Counted from the stretch's first letter, positions 19,054 through 27,730 are shown. The stretch is 64,000 nt of DNA from Alistipes provencensis (GCF_900083545.1 NZ_LT559262.1:3522324-3586323); one strand, 5' to 3'. Numbers and translations: made by a program. The notes: generated by a model from the sequence alone, not told the origin.

Positions 19054-20043
19054 CTATTTTGTCCGGCGGATGCGCGGGAGCGGCAGGCGGTGAGCCCAGC
19101 GCACGGCCCAGCGCGGCAGCCGCGGGCGGGCCATCCAGCGGGCCAGATGGGTGACGGAGGTGGGGATGCGGATCGACTTGCCCGCGATGATGAGCGTCAC
19201 GGCGACGAGGATCAGCGACACGCCGACGCCGATGCGCAGCGTGAACTGCTCGCCGAAGACCACGACGCCGAAAAACAACGCCGTGACGGGTTCCAACGCC
19301 CCGAGGATCGCCGTGGGCGTAGAGCCGATGCGACGGATGGCCCCGGCCATCGTCACCAGCGAGACGATCGTCGGGAAGAGCGCCAGCGAGACGGCGTTGA
19401 CCCACATCAGGGGCGACGGAATGGCCTGCAAGTCCGCACCGCCGCGCAGCCGCACGACATAGACCAGCGACCCGAACAGCAGGCTGTAGAAGGTGAGTTT
19501 CTCGGTCGAAAGGTTTTTGAGCGACGAGCGGTTGACGCCGACGATATAGACGGCATAGGCGAGCGCCGAGAGGAAGACCAGCAGCACGCCCACGAGGCTC
19601 AACGTCGCGCCGTCGCCCCCTTTGTACAGCAGCCCGATGCCCCCGCACGCCAAGGCGATCGAAAAGACCGTGGCGGCGGTGACCCGTTCGTGGAAACCGA
19701 CGGCCATGATGACGGCGACCATCACCGGATAGACGAACAGGATGGTCGAGGCGATGCCGGCATCCATGAGGTTGTAGCTCTGGAAAAGCAGCAGCGACGA
19801 CAGCGCGAAAAGCACGCCCATCACCGCCAGAGGCAGGATGTCGTGCCGCGTGAGGGCGAACGACTGCCGCCGGAAGAGCATCAGCGCCCCCAGCATCACC
19901 ACAGCCAGCACATAACGGTAGAAAAGGACCGAATCAGGGCTCATACCCACCCCGTAAAGGGGCAGCGCGAAGAGCGGATTGAGTCCGTAACTGGCCGCGG
20001 CTATGGCTCCCAGCACATAGCCGCGCGAGCGTTCGGAGATCAT
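19054..20043 (-). CDS. EamA/DMT-superfamily inner-membrane transporter
   Basis: A 329-residue protein with about ten hydrophobic helices arranged as two EamA repeats (first from GYVLGAIAAASYGLNPLFAL, second from SLVGVLLVFLSALAYAVYIV). The motif LGALEPVTALFFGVVVFGE is typical of the second repeat of drug/metabolite exporters. The C-terminal 40 residues are basic and cytoplasmic. DMT members export or import small metabolites; the substrate cannot be read from sequence. The ATG directly follows the LemA stop (TAAATG), so it is translationally coupled to lemA. Confidence 0.85.
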   Translation of the reverse strand: MISERSRGYVLGAIAAASYGLNPLFALPLYGVGMSPDSVLFYRYVLAVVMLGALMLFRRQSFALTRHDILPLAVMGVLFALSSLLLFQSYNLMDAGIASTILFVYPVMVAVIMAVGFHERVTAATVFSIALACGGIGLLYKGGDGATLSLVGVLLVFLSALAYAVYIVGVNRSSLKNLSTEKLTFYSLLFGSLVYVVRLRGGADLQAIPSPLMWVNAVSLALFPTIVSLVTMAGAIRRIGSTPTAILGALEPVTALFFGVVVFGEQFTLRIGVGVSLILVAVTLIIAGKSIRIPTSVTHLARWMARPRLPRWAVRWAHRLPLPRIRRTK

Positions 20044-20619
20044 TTAGAAAGTCACCTGCGGAGCGGCTTCCGAGCCTTCGGCAGACTCGAAATAGGGCTT
20101 CTGTTCGAAACCGAACATCCCGGCCACCAGATTCGCCGGAAAACGGCGCACGGCGACGTTATAGGTCCGGGCCATATCGTTGAAATCCTTGCGGGCGACA
20201 GCGATCCGGTTCTCGGTGCCTTCGAGCTGGGCCTGCAGTTCGAGGAAATTCTGGTTGGCCTTCAGGTCGGGATAGCTCTCCGAGACGGCGATCAGCCGCC
20301 CCAGTGCGGAGCGCACCTGCGCCTGCGCCTGCTGGAACTGCGCGAGTTTCTCGGGCGTCAGGTCGTCGGCCGAAAGGTTGATCGACGTGGCTTTGGCGCG
20401 CGCCTCGGTCACCTCGTTCAAGGTCTGGGTCTCGTGGGCCGCATAGCCCTTCACCGTATTGACCAGATTGGGAATCAGGTCGGCACGGCGCTGGTACTGC
20501 GTCTCGACATTGGCCCAGGCGCCCTTGAGCCCCTCCTCCTTGTTCACGAAACCGTTGTACGTCGCATAAAAGAAGATCACCACCACGGCGACTACGCCGA
20601 TCCAAATCCATTTTTTCAT
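20044..20619 (-). CDS. LemA family protein
   Basis: A 191-residue protein with one N-terminal membrane helix (MKKWIWIGVVAVVVIFFYAT). The LemA helical core follows: NKEEGLKGAWANVETQYQRR, LIPNLVNTVKGYAAHE and FLELQAQLEGTENRIAVARK, then NDMARTYNVAVRRFPANLVA. The bulk of the protein faces the periplasm or extracytoplasmic side. LemA proteins often pair with a TPM-domain membrane protein, as here (20722-21621), but their biochemical role is not settled. The downstream EamA gene starts at the next base after its stop. Confidence 0.9.
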   Translation of the reverse strand: MKKWIWIGVVAVVVIFFYATYNGFVNKEEGLKGAWANVETQYQRRADLIPNLVNTVKGYAAHETQTLNEVTEARAKATSINLSADDLTPEKLAQFQQAQAQVRSALGRLIAVSESYPDLKANQNFLELQAQLEGTENRIAVARKDFNDMARTYNVAVRRFPANLVAGMFGFEQKPYFESAEGSEAAPQVTF

Positions 20620-20656
20620 CTTTCCTATTTTTTAATCGTTACTTCTCCTTTTTAAT

Positions 20657-20702
20657 GTCCCTTTTGATGGCAAAAGGGACCTAAAACCATCCGCAAGGCG
20701 AA
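20657..20702. repeat. Dispersed double-hairpin repeat, copy 2
   Basis: Hairpin one has 10-bp arms GTCCCTTTTG / CAAAAGGGAC around ATGG. After CTAAAACCAT comes a weaker hairpin (CGC AAG GCG). Same plan and AAAACCA spacer as copy 1 at 10226; the arms differ by paired changes, which keep the stem. Confidence 0.7.
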
Positions 20703-20721
20703 ACCTTTCACAACTGCAACT

Positions 20722-21621
20722 CTACCATTTGGAACCGGCCCCGCCGCCGCCGAAGGAACCTCCCCCGAAACCACCGCCGAAGCCGCCGCCCGAACTGCGG
20801 CCGAAACCGCCGCCGATGATCGTCCCGCCGCCGGCCCCCCCGCCGAAATTGTCGTCACGGAGGTTTTTGGCCTGCCGTTTGACCACGGCGCCGCAGTTCG
20901 AACAAACATAGGTATACTCCACCAGCCGGTAGTTCTGCGTGGTATTCACCACCCACTGCGACTGCTGTTTCAGGCCTTGTTTATGGCACACCGGACAACG
21001 GCGGGCGAAATATTGGTTCACGAGCACCAGTCCCAGCGGGACGACCACGAAGCCGAAGACGATCAGGAAGATCATCCACGCCGGAAGCTCATCGCCGGAA
21101 TCGCCGCTGAGATCGACTTCGCCGCCCTCGAGGATCGTGGCCGCGGCTTCAATGCCCGCGACCATGCCCGCGCTGTAATCCCCCGCGCGGAACGCTGGGA
21201 GCATATAGGTCATCTGAATGCGTTTGCAGAGCGCGTCGGGGAGGATACCCTCCAGTCCGCCGCCCGTGACGAAGCGTATTTCGCGCAGCTCCTTCACCAG
21301 CAGGATGCCCAGTCCGTTGTTGCTTTTGGCCGAGCCTACGCCCCAGCCGCGGAACAGCCCGACGGCGAACGAAAAGGTATCGCCGCCCGCGATGTCGTCG
21401 ACGGCGACGACGGCAACCTGCGCAAGTCCCCGTTCGCGCAGCGACGCACAGACGGAGTCGATACGCGCCACGGCCTCTGCGGAGAGGATGCCGTCGGGAT
21501 CGGAGACATAGCGCTGCCGGTCCATACGCTGGACGTTGGGAATCTGCTCCGGGCGATAGGTTCCCGCAAAGGCGGGCAGCGCGCAGACGAGCAGCAGGCA
21601 AAGGATCGTGATCTTTTTCAT
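20722..21621 (-). CDS. TPM-domain membrane protein with zinc-ribbon and Gly-rich tail
   Basis: A 299-residue protein starting at ATG 21621 (MKKITILCLLLVCALPAFA, signal peptide). The TPM domain (about residues 30-165) includes YVSDPDGILSAEAVARID and NNGLGILLVKELREIRFVTG. One membrane helix follows (WMIFLIVFGFVVVPLGLVLV), then two CxxC pairs (CPVCHKQG and CSNCGAVV) that look like a zinc ribbon, and a tail of glycine repeats (GGGFGGGFGGGSFGGGGAG). This matches the YgcG-like partners of LemA. TPM domains have been linked to photosystem repair in plants and phosphatase activity, but the bacterial role is uncertain. A promoter lies just upstream. Confidence 0.88.
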   Translation of the reverse strand: MKKITILCLLLVCALPAFAGTYRPEQIPNVQRMDRQRYVSDPDGILSAEAVARIDSVCASLRERGLAQVAVVAVDDIAGGDTFSFAVGLFRGWGVGSAKSNNGLGILLVKELREIRFVTGGGLEGILPDALCKRIQMTYMLPAFRAGDYSAGMVAGIEAAATILEGGEVDLSGDSGDELPAWMIFLIVFGFVVVPLGLVLVNQYFARRCPVCHKQGLKQQSQWVVNTTQNYRLVEYTYVCSNCGAVVKRQAKNLRDDNFGGGAGGGTIIGGGFGRSSGGGFGGGFGGGSFGGGGAGSKW

Positions 21622-21632
21622 AACCTCGGGAA

Positions 21633-21664
21633 CAAAGATACGAATAAGCGAGCGCAAAAGCAAG
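21633..21664 (-). promoter_or_regulatory. Predicted promoter of the TPM/LemA/EamA genes
   Basis: On the minus strand a perfect -7 box TATCTTTG (21640 to 21633) lies 11 bases before the ATG. CTTG (21664 to 21661) is a partial -33 match 20 bases upstream. A second TATCTTTG at 21713 to 21706 has no clear -33. Confidence 0.5.
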
Positions 21665-21762
21665 TTCGCCTGCATTTTGCCGGGCGGAAGTATTTAAGGC
21701 GAAGCCAAAGATAGGAAAAAATGGGATTCGGCACCTCCCCGGACACGTTTCCGCCGAAGCAG

Positions 21763-21796
21763 AAAAACGGCGGCACACCTCCGGGGTATGCCGCCG
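21763..21796 (-). terminator. Intrinsic terminator after the outer-membrane barrel gene
   Basis: Read on the minus strand: CGGCGGCA, a 13-base loop, TGCCGCCG, then T5. It lies 26 bases past the stop at 21822. Confidence 0.85.
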
Positions 21797-21821
21797 CGCC
21801 GTCACGCCGCCGGGCCGGTTA

Positions 21822-22589
21822 TCAGAACCGGAACCCGAGGTAGAAACGCACGGAGCTGGTTTTGAACTTGCGGTCGGGAACCTTCATCTGGTCCATCACG
21901 TCGCCGACCGACGGGGTGTCGCCGTCCGTCAGGTCGTCCTCGTCGAAAGCCGACTCGTCGAATTTCAGCCCGTCGTATTTGGCCGTGCCCCAGCGCCACT
22001 CGACTCCCACCGAAAGGACTTTCCAAGCGAGGGTGCAGCCGGCATTGCAGAACGTCACATAATGATGATGCACGGTCTCGTCCATGTAGAGGAGCGAATA
22101 GGAGGGCGTGACGCGGAAATAGCCGCCGATCTTGAGGTGATGCACGGGGTTGACCGTCAGCGACGGACCGAACTGCATGCCGATCTCGGCCTGATGGATG
22201 TCATACGACTCCTCTTCGAACTCCTTCATGGCGAACTTGGCGTAGTTGATGTCCATCCACGACCAGTCGAGGCCGAATTTCAGCATGCCGAAAAGCGGTT
22301 TCCGGTGCAGGTAGTAGGTCTTGCCCCAGCTCACCGAAGCTCCGAGATCGCTCCTGAGCTCCCCGCCGTAGGTCCGGTCGGTGAGCGTCTGCCGGACATA
22401 GCCGAGGTTGAAATACTTGGCGCGGCCCTTCCAGACGGCGCGGTTCAGTTCGGCCGTCTCCGTCTCTTCCACACGCGACGAGAGTGCGTTCACAACCTGT
22501 TGCAGGGAGTCCAGCCGCGACTGATTCTCCTGAGCGTATATCCCGGTCGAAACAAGGACCAGAAGGATGCAGACTGAAAACTTTTTCAT
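21822..22589 (-). CDS. Predicted outer-membrane beta-barrel protein
   Basis: A 255-residue exported protein. ATG 22589 gives a good signal peptide (MKKFSVCILLVLVSTGIYA); a GTG at 22595 is also in frame. A short predicted coiled coil follows (SRLDSLQQVVNALSSRVEE, residues ~22-45). After it come alternating polar/aromatic strands and a C-terminal RFYLGFRF ending in Phe, the usual outer-membrane assembly signal. I do not recognise the family; no enzyme motif is seen. It lies nine bases after a lipoprotein gene on the same strand and has its own terminator, so the two probably form a two-gene unit acting at the outer membrane. Confidence 0.65.
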   Translation of the reverse strand: MKKFSVCILLVLVSTGIYAQENQSRLDSLQQVVNALSSRVEETETAELNRAVWKGRAKYFNLGYVRQTLTDRTYGGELRSDLGASVSWGKTYYLHRKPLFGMLKFGLDWSWMDINYAKFAMKEFEEESYDIHQAEIGMQFGPSLTVNPVHHLKIGGYFRVTPSYSLLYMDETVHHHYVTFCNAGCTLAWKVLSVGVEWRWGTAKYDGLKFDESAFDEDDLTDGDTPSVGDVMDQMKVPDRKFKTSSVRFYLGFRF

Positions 22590-22598
22590 GGCCACTAA

Positions 22599-23063
22599 CT
22601 ATTTTTTCTTCCACGTCCGCCGTTCCGTCTCGCCGTCCTCGGACTGTTCGGTGACGAGCTTCTCCTTCGTCCAAGTAAAGACTTTCAGTTGACTCCGATA
22701 GTCGCCGTAGTTCAACGTCAGCACCGGATTCGCCCACGCCCATGTACCGCGGTCGGTGTAACTCTCCGGTTCCTCCTCCCCGTCTCCCGGAATGTTCACC
22801 TCGTAGACGAACGTTTCGTCCCCGTTCAGCGTCAGGCTCACGGTTCCCAGACCCGCGGTGTCGCCGCCGTCGGTTCCCTCCTCATCCGTAATCTCGATAT
22901 GGGTCATGACCCATACACCCGTGAAGGGCGCACCGCCGTCGATCCCGGCATCGTCGTCGCTGTCGTCGCACGAAACAAGTCCCGCGGCACTGACAGATGC
23001 CGCAACCAAAAGATACAAAGCTCCCGTCCGGAGCGCTCTCAAAGAAGAAAACAGTGTTTTCAT
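22599..23063 (-). CDS. Lipocalin-like lipoprotein
   Basis: A 154-residue lipoprotein with lipobox GLVSC followed by an acidic run (CDDSDDDAGIDGG), the Asp-rich start often seen in surface-exported Bacteroidetes lipoproteins. ATG 23063 is taken; ATG 23069 is equally possible. The mature part (FTGVWVMTHIEITDEEG, VSLTLNGDETFVYEV, DRGTWAWANPVLTLNYGD) has the short beta-strand pattern of small lipocalin-like domains. No catalytic motif is visible. It probably works with the barrel protein at 21822-22589. Its leader, about 230 bases from the predicted promoter, contains a nine-base C run on the transcript. Confidence 0.65.
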   Translation of the reverse strand: MKTLFSSLRALRTGALYLLVAASVSAAGLVSCDDSDDDAGIDGGAPFTGVWVMTHIEITDEEGTDGGDTAGLGTVSLTLNGDETFVYEVNIPGDGEEEPESYTDRGTWAWANPVLTLNYGDYRSQLKVFTWTKEKLVTEQSEDGETERRTWKKK

Positions 23064-23193
23064 TTGCATAAAAAATTTTATTGGATTAGAAAAAAGGGTG
23101 CATGAAGGTATGACACGACGATGCGCGCGGACGAAACGAATCATCCGCGGAGCGTCGGCGGCAGGGCCGACACAGTGTATATCAGTTATTTTC

Positions 23194-23202
23194 GGGGGGG
23201 GG
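23194..23202 (+). repeat. Poly-G tract (G9) in a gene leader
   Basis: Nine consecutive Gs on the plus strand (C9 in the leftward transcript), about 131 bases before the lipoprotein ATG. Confidence 0.95.
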
Positions 23203-23295
23203 AGTTACGGCGCAATGCGGCGAGGACCGGCAGACGGTCCTTATCCGGAGAATATTTTACGACAAAAAACATGCGCTGTACTACTTTGGTCCCGG

Positions 23296-23329
23296 CAAAG
23301 ATAGAAAAAATTTCGCAAACCTGTTCAAT
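23296..23329 (-). promoter_or_regulatory. Predicted promoter of the lipoprotein/barrel pair
   Basis: On the minus strand a perfect TATCTTTG (23303 to 23296) is preceded by ATTG (23329 to 23326) at a 22-base spacing, a weak -33 match. Confidence 0.4.
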
Positions 23330-23395
23330 GCGTCCGTATCCGGACATTTCCCCCGGTGCAGCCACGGCCGGAAGAGTGCCGCCGGCAGGAGCGCA

Positions 23396-24262
23396 TCAGT
23401 CGAAATCGGCCGGGAATGCCAACAACTGGTACATCAGAGCCTTAGCCATGCGCCGGTGCCCCTCGGCATTGGGATGCAGGCGGTCGGTCTGCCCGTCGCT
23501 GAAATAACGGACGTGGGAGTCGGAAAGGGGGTAAAGGCCGCTGATGCTGTTGAGATCGATCACCGGGACGGCCCAGACACCGCCGGCCTCGCGGATTTTT
23601 GCGACATAGGCATCGACGTAAAGTCCCAGCCGGTTGGGGAACGATTCGTCGGGCTGGACGTTCCGTTCGCTGAAGCGCGCATAGCCCCGGTGGATCGGCG
23701 TAAGCAGGATGATCTGACTGGCCGGAAGATGCTCCTTCAGGTAAGCGAGCACGGCGTTGATCCGTCCGCAGAGGGTTCCCCGGTCGGCCGAGGGCGTGCG
23801 ACGCATCCGCGTTCCGGTCACGGAACCCGGCATCGGGCACTCCGTCTCGGCGACGTCGTACCACTCGCCGAGCGGCACGGCGCTATTGAAATCGTTGGTC
23901 CCGGCGAAGATGACGACGGCATCGACGGCGTCGCCCCGCTCGGCGCAGAGCCGCTCGGCCTGCCCCAGCACGTCGGACCATTGGTGGCCGTTGATCCCGT
24001 AGACAAAAGGCACGATGCCCAGCATTTCGGCCAGATACTGCCAATAGTTTTTCGTCGTGCCGACATGACGCTCGTCGGTGATCGAGTCGCCGAGAAAGGC
24101 GACCCGTTTGCCCAGCCACTGGCTCTGCACGAGGGTCGTTCCGGCATCGGTCTCCTTGTTTTTCCGGGCCCTTCCGTCCGAGGCCCCCGCAGGTCCCGCC
24201 GCCAGCAGCAGGGCCGCCAGCAGGCATACTATCTTCCGCATATTCATAGGTTTGAGGTTCAT
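23396..24262 (-). CDS. Secreted SGNH/GDSL-family hydrolase
   Basis: A 288-residue exported esterase/lipase-like protein. Block I is FLGDSITDERH with the nucleophile Ser (near residue 54), block III is FAGTNDFNS, and block V is DRLHPNAEGHRRMA with the catalytic Asp and His. The Gly of block II is seen in YGINGHQWSD. The signal peptide may begin at M8 (MRKIVCLLAALLLA); the first ATG (24262) overlaps the GH13 stop as ATGA, which favours coupled translation. SGNH enzymes remove acyl or acetyl groups from sugars or lipids; a deacetylase acting on a glycan is plausible beside GH13 but not shown. Confidence 0.85.
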   Translation of the reverse strand: MNLKPMNMRKIVCLLAALLLAAGPAGASDGRARKNKETDAGTTLVQSQWLGKRVAFLGDSITDERHVGTTKNYWQYLAEMLGIVPFVYGINGHQWSDVLGQAERLCAERGDAVDAVVIFAGTNDFNSAVPLGEWYDVAETECPMPGSVTGTRMRRTPSADRGTLCGRINAVLAYLKEHLPASQIILLTPIHRGYARFSERNVQPDESFPNRLGLYVDAYVAKIREAGGVWAVPVIDLNSISGLYPLSDSHVRYFSDGQTDRLHPNAEGHRRMAKALMYQLLAFPADFD

Positions 24263-25554
24263 CGTTTATCGGTCCGCCGCGTCAGTATCCGGTAGCTCCA
24301 CGGCGCCATATCCTCCTCAACGCGGCCCCGGAGCTCGAAGGGTTCGTCCGTCATGGCGTCGGTGTACATTCCGGCATAGATGCCCGTATAGTAGTCGGCA
24401 TGGATGGCGTAGGGCGAGAGGTTCATGACCGCCACGACGCGGTTGCCGTCCGTCTCGCGGACCATCGTCATCAGGCAGTCCTCGGCGTTGTTGCGGATCT
24501 CGGTCATCGCCCCGCCCCGCTCCCCCGCGGCGAGGGCCGGATTATCGTGCCGCAGCGTCGTGAGGCGGCGGTAGAATTCCGTGAAGGTGTTGGCGCCGTA
24601 GGACGGGATCGGGTCGCGGTCGAAGAAGGCGAACGAGTGGTCGTAGCCGATCTCCTGCCCGGTATAGATCAGCGGCAGGCCGCGCGGAACGACGAACGTG
24701 AAGACCGCCATGATCTCGCGGGCGTCGCCCAGACGGGTGAATTCGGAGCCGCTCCACGAATTTTCGTCGTGATTCGAGGTGAAAGCAAGCCGCATGGCCG
24801 AATCCGGGTAACGGCCACGGTCGGCCCAAATGTAGTCGCGCAGGGAGGTAACGCGCACCTGCTGCCGGGCGACGTCGTTCATCAGGTGGTGCATCTCCCA
24901 AGCGTAGCAGGCATCGAAAGCCCCCTCCTCGAAGAGATTCCGCTCCTCGGCCTCGGCCAGCATAAACAGGTCGGGTTTCACCCGCCGCAGGCGCAGCGAC
25001 ACATCGTTCCAGAAGCCGATGGGCACCAGCATCGCCATGTCGCAGCGGAAGCCGTCGACGGCGTGCTGCGTGATCCAGAACTCCATGGCGTCGCCCTGTG
25101 CCTGCCAGACGTCGCGGTTGGCATAGTTGAGCTTCGCGGTGTCGGACCAGTCCCACGGCACGGCGGGCTCGCCTGCGGCATCGCGCTCGTACCACGAGGC
25201 GGGCGCCTCGGCGATCCACCGGGCGTCGCGGGCCGTGTGGTTGGCCACCCAGTCGAGCAGGACCTTCAGGCCGAGGCGGTGGGCTTCGGCGACGAAGGCG
25301 TCGAAATCGGCCATCGTGCCCAGTTCGGGATTCACGGCGCAGTAGTCGCGGATCGAATAGTAGGAGCCCAGCGAACCTTTGCGCTCGGCCTCGCCGATCG
25401 GATAGATCGGCATCAGCCACACGGCGTCGACGCCGAGGTCTCGGAGAAAAGGCAGTTTCGCGGCGGCGGCACGCAGCGTGCCTTCGGGCGTGAGCTGGCG
25501 CACGTTCATTTCATACAGAACGGCCTGATAGCTCCATTCGGGGTGCAGGTTCAT
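24259..25554 (-). CDS. GH13 alpha-amylase-family glycoside hydrolase, cytoplasmic
   Basis: A 431-residue GH13 enzyme without signal peptide. The four conserved regions are present: I LLDWVANHTA (~residue 100), II DGFRCDMAM with nucleophile Asp (~168), III MLAEAEERN with acid Glu (~198) and IV FTSNHDENSW with the third Asp (~259). The short length and absence of export suggest action on small imported alpha-glucans. The ATG overlaps the stop of the GH65 remnant (ATGA), and the SGNH gene follows in the same way. Once part of a pgmB-GH65-GH13 unit, it now has no intact phosphorylase partner in view. The exact specificity is not determined. Confidence 0.9.
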   Translation of the reverse strand: MNLHPEWSYQAVLYEMNVRQLTPEGTLRAAAAKLPFLRDLGVDAVWLMPIYPIGEAERKGSLGSYYSIRDYCAVNPELGTMADFDAFVAEAHRLGLKVLLDWVANHTARDARWIAEAPASWYERDAAGEPAVPWDWSDTAKLNYANRDVWQAQGDAMEFWITQHAVDGFRCDMAMLVPIGFWNDVSLRLRRVKPDLFMLAEAEERNLFEEGAFDACYAWEMHHLMNDVARQQVRVTSLRDYIWADRGRYPDSAMRLAFTSNHDENSWSGSEFTRLGDAREIMAVFTFVVPRGLPLIYTGQEIGYDHSFAFFDRDPIPSYGANTFTEFYRRLTTLRHDNPALAAGERGGAMTEIRNNAEDCLMTMVRETDGNRVVAVMNLSPYAIHADYYTGIYAGMYTDAMTDEPFELRGRVEEDMAPWSYRILTRRTDKR

Positions 25555-27020
25555 CGGTTGTTTTCGATTGGATGGATGATGCGGGTTTCGACGGTATGGC
25601 GTTCGCCGCAGAGGGCGATGGTGACGGGGTCGCCTTCGTTCGTGACTTCGACGGCCGTGCGCGTGACCTTCACGGTGAGCACGCGGCCCCGGAAGCCGAC
25701 CTTGAACGCCAGCGACTCCCACCCCCCGGGCAGCCGGGGATCGAACGACAACACGCCGTCGCGGACACGCATGCCCCCGAAGCCCTCGACCACCGAGAGC
25801 CACGATCCGGCCATCGAGGTGACGTGGCACCCCTCGGCGACCTCGCGGTTGTAGTCGTCGAGGTCCAGCCGCGCCGTACGCAGGTACATCTCGACCGCCT
25901 TCTCCATGTCGCCGAGGCGTGCGGCGAGGACGGCGTGGACGCAGGGCGAGAGCGACGATTCGTGGACGGTGCGCGGTTCGTAGAAGTAGAAATTGCGGCG
26001 GAGGGTGTCGAGGTCGAACTCCTCGCCGAAGAAATAGAGTCCCTGCAGGACGTCGGCCTGCTTGATGAAGCACGAGCGCAGGATGCGGTCCCACGACCAT
26101 TTCTGGTTGATGGGCCGCTGGGACGGGTCGAGGTCCTTCACGAGCGTCTGCTCCTTGTCCAGATAGCCGTCCTGCTGGAGAAAGATGCCCAGCTCCCGAT
26201 CCTCGCCCAAGTACATATTGTCGGCGATGCGGTGCCACACGGCGGTTTCGGCGGCCTCGTCGAACGCCCGTTTCGCGCAGATGCGGGCATAGTCCGCAGG
26301 GCGGTTTTCGCGCACCCAGCGGGCCGCCTCGACAGCGTAGCGGAGGCACCAGCAGGCGATATAGGAGGTATACCAGTTGTTGTTGACGTTGTTCTCGTAC
26401 TCGTTGGGGCCCGTGACGCCCAGCAGGACGTATTGCCCCCGCGCGTCGGACCATGTGATGCGCTGGGCCCAGAAACGCGCGATGCCCACGAGCACCTCCA
26501 GCCCGCAGTCGGCGAGGTACTGTTCGTCGCCCGTATAGCGGATGTAGTTGCGGATGGCATGGGCGATGGCGCCGTTGCGGTGGATCTCCTCGAAGGTGAT
26601 CTCCCACTCGTTGTGGCACTCCTCGCCGTTGATCGTGACCATCGGATAGAGCGCCGCACCGTCGCGGAACCCCAGTTTGGCGGCGTTCTCGATGGCTTTG
26701 TCCAACTGGTTGTAGCGGTAGACCAGCAGTTCGCGGGCCACCTCCTGCCCCGCCGTGGCCATGTAGAACGGCAGGCAGTAAGCTTCGGTGTCCCAGTAGG
26801 TGACGCCGCCGTATTTCTCGCCCGTGAAGCCCTTGGGGCCGATATTGAGCCGGGTATCGACCCCGGTGTAGGTTTGCAGGAGCATGAAGATGCAGAAGCG
26901 GATGCCCTGCTGGGCCGCGGGGTCGCCCCCGATGGCGATGTCGCACCCGTGCCAGCGGGCCGCCCACGCCTCCTCCTGCTCTTTCAGCAGGGCGTCGAAG
27001 CCCGTCCGCAGGCCGTCGAA
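25551..27020 (-). pseudogene. GH65 maltose phosphorylase-type enzyme, N-terminal part deleted
   Basis: The frame from about 27020 to 25551 reads as the C-terminal two thirds of a GH65 phosphorylase: FDALLKEQEEAWAARWHGCD, IRFCIFMLLQTYTGVDTRL, KGFTGEKYGGVTYWDTEAYC, and the catalytic acid in GVTGPNEYENNVNNNWYT. GH65 enzymes are normally about 750-780 residues; roughly 280-300 residues of the N-terminal beta-sandwich and linker are absent. There is no start codon before ATG 26885, which would give 444 residues. Upstream the sequence switches abruptly to pgmB in another frame. This is most simply a deletion that removed the pgmB tail and the GH65 head. An assembly error is the alternative. Confidence 0.8.
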
Positions 27021-27574
27021 CGCATGCCGGCGCGCGCGGCGGCCTCGATGCCCGCGGCGGCGTCCTCGAACACCACACAGTTTTCGGGCCGCACGCCGGC
27101 TGCCGATGCCCCTTTCACGAAAACCTCGGGGTCGGGCTTGGGATGCGAGACCCCGGTGCCGTCGACCACGGCGTCGAACAACGGGCGCAGTTCACAGCGG
27201 TCGAGGATCGTCGCGGCGTTCTTCGACGCCGAACCCAGCACGGTCAGCACCCCGTGCGCACGCACGTCGCGCAGGAATGCCACGGCTCCCGGAAGCACCT
27301 CGCGGGGCGTCATCGAGGCGACATACGCCAGATAACGGGCGTTCTTCTCCGCGGCGAGACGCTCCTTTTCGGCCGGGGAGAAGCGATTGTCCATTCCTCC
27401 GGCGCGCAGCACGATGTCGAGCGAGGCCATGCGGCTCACCCCCTTGGTGGCTTCGCCCGCGGCGGGCGTGAACTCAAAGCCCAACTCCCGGGCCAGCGAG
27501 GCCCACGCCAGGTAGTGGTAGCGGGCCGTGTCGACGATTACCCCGTCGAGGTCGAACAGGCAGCAAGCGATCAT
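26984..27574 (-). CDS. pgmB: Beta-phosphoglucomutase, C-terminus replaced at a deletion junction
   Basis: A 196-residue HAD-family mutase that interconverts beta-glucose-1-phosphate and glucose-6-phosphate, the step after maltose phosphorolysis. Motif I is FDLDGVIVDT with the nucleophile Asp and acid/base Asp, motif II VLGSASKNA, motif III SHPKPDPEVF and motif IV VVFEDAAAGIEAA. After AARAGMR the sequence becomes out-of-frame GH65 (STACGRASTPC) and stops, so about 20-25 residues of the normal C-terminus are lost. All catalytic motifs remain, so residual activity is possible. It is the first gene of the minus-strand cluster; a weak TATCTTTA box lies at 27601 to 27594. Confidence 0.85.
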   Translation of the reverse strand: MIACCLFDLDGVIVDTARYHYLAWASLARELGFEFTPAAGEATKGVSRMASLDIVLRAGGMDNRFSPAEKERLAAEKNARYLAYVASMTPREVLPGAVAFLRDVRAHGVLTVLGSASKNAATILDRCELRPLFDAVVDGTGVSHPKPDPEVFVKGASAAGVRPENCVVFEDAAAGIEAAARAGMRSTACGRASTPC

Positions 27575-27664
27575 TTTTCGTAATTTCGGACGTTAAAGAT
27601 ACAATTTTTTCCCGACATCCGCCCCATTGCACACACACTTGTAAAATAACTGGGTAAAACGTCG

Positions 27665-27694
27665 TTTTATTTCTATAAATAATTACTATCTTTG
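27665..27694 (+). promoter_or_regulatory. Predicted promoter of the polysaccharide export genes
   Basis: TTTT (27665-27668), an 18-base spacer and a perfect -7 box TATCTTTG (27687-27694), 36 bases before the ATG at 27731. Confidence 0.65.
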
Positions 27695-27730
27695 CGTTCG
27701 TAAATTCACTAAATACGCCTTATTCAAACC

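Larger units (their letters stand above)
23064..23395. other. Leader and promoter region of the lipoprotein/barrel pair
   Basis: A 332-base non-coding stretch. It holds a leftward promoter (23296-23329), a small hairpin (GGACCG / CGGTCC around 23227-23243), the G9 tract (23194-23202; C9 in the transcript) and an AT-rich segment before the ATG. No RNA family was recognised. Confidence 0.55.

Noticed and set aside
20835..20841. C7 run in the TPM gene as another slippage site
   Set aside because: Only seven bases, and it codes Gly in a glycine-repeat tail, where such runs are expected.
24259..27078. A 939-residue protein with a GH13 C-terminus
   Set aside because: Its first 500 residues are Arg/Pro/Gly-rich out-of-frame GH65 text; the GH13 enzyme starts at 25554 at the ATGA overlap.
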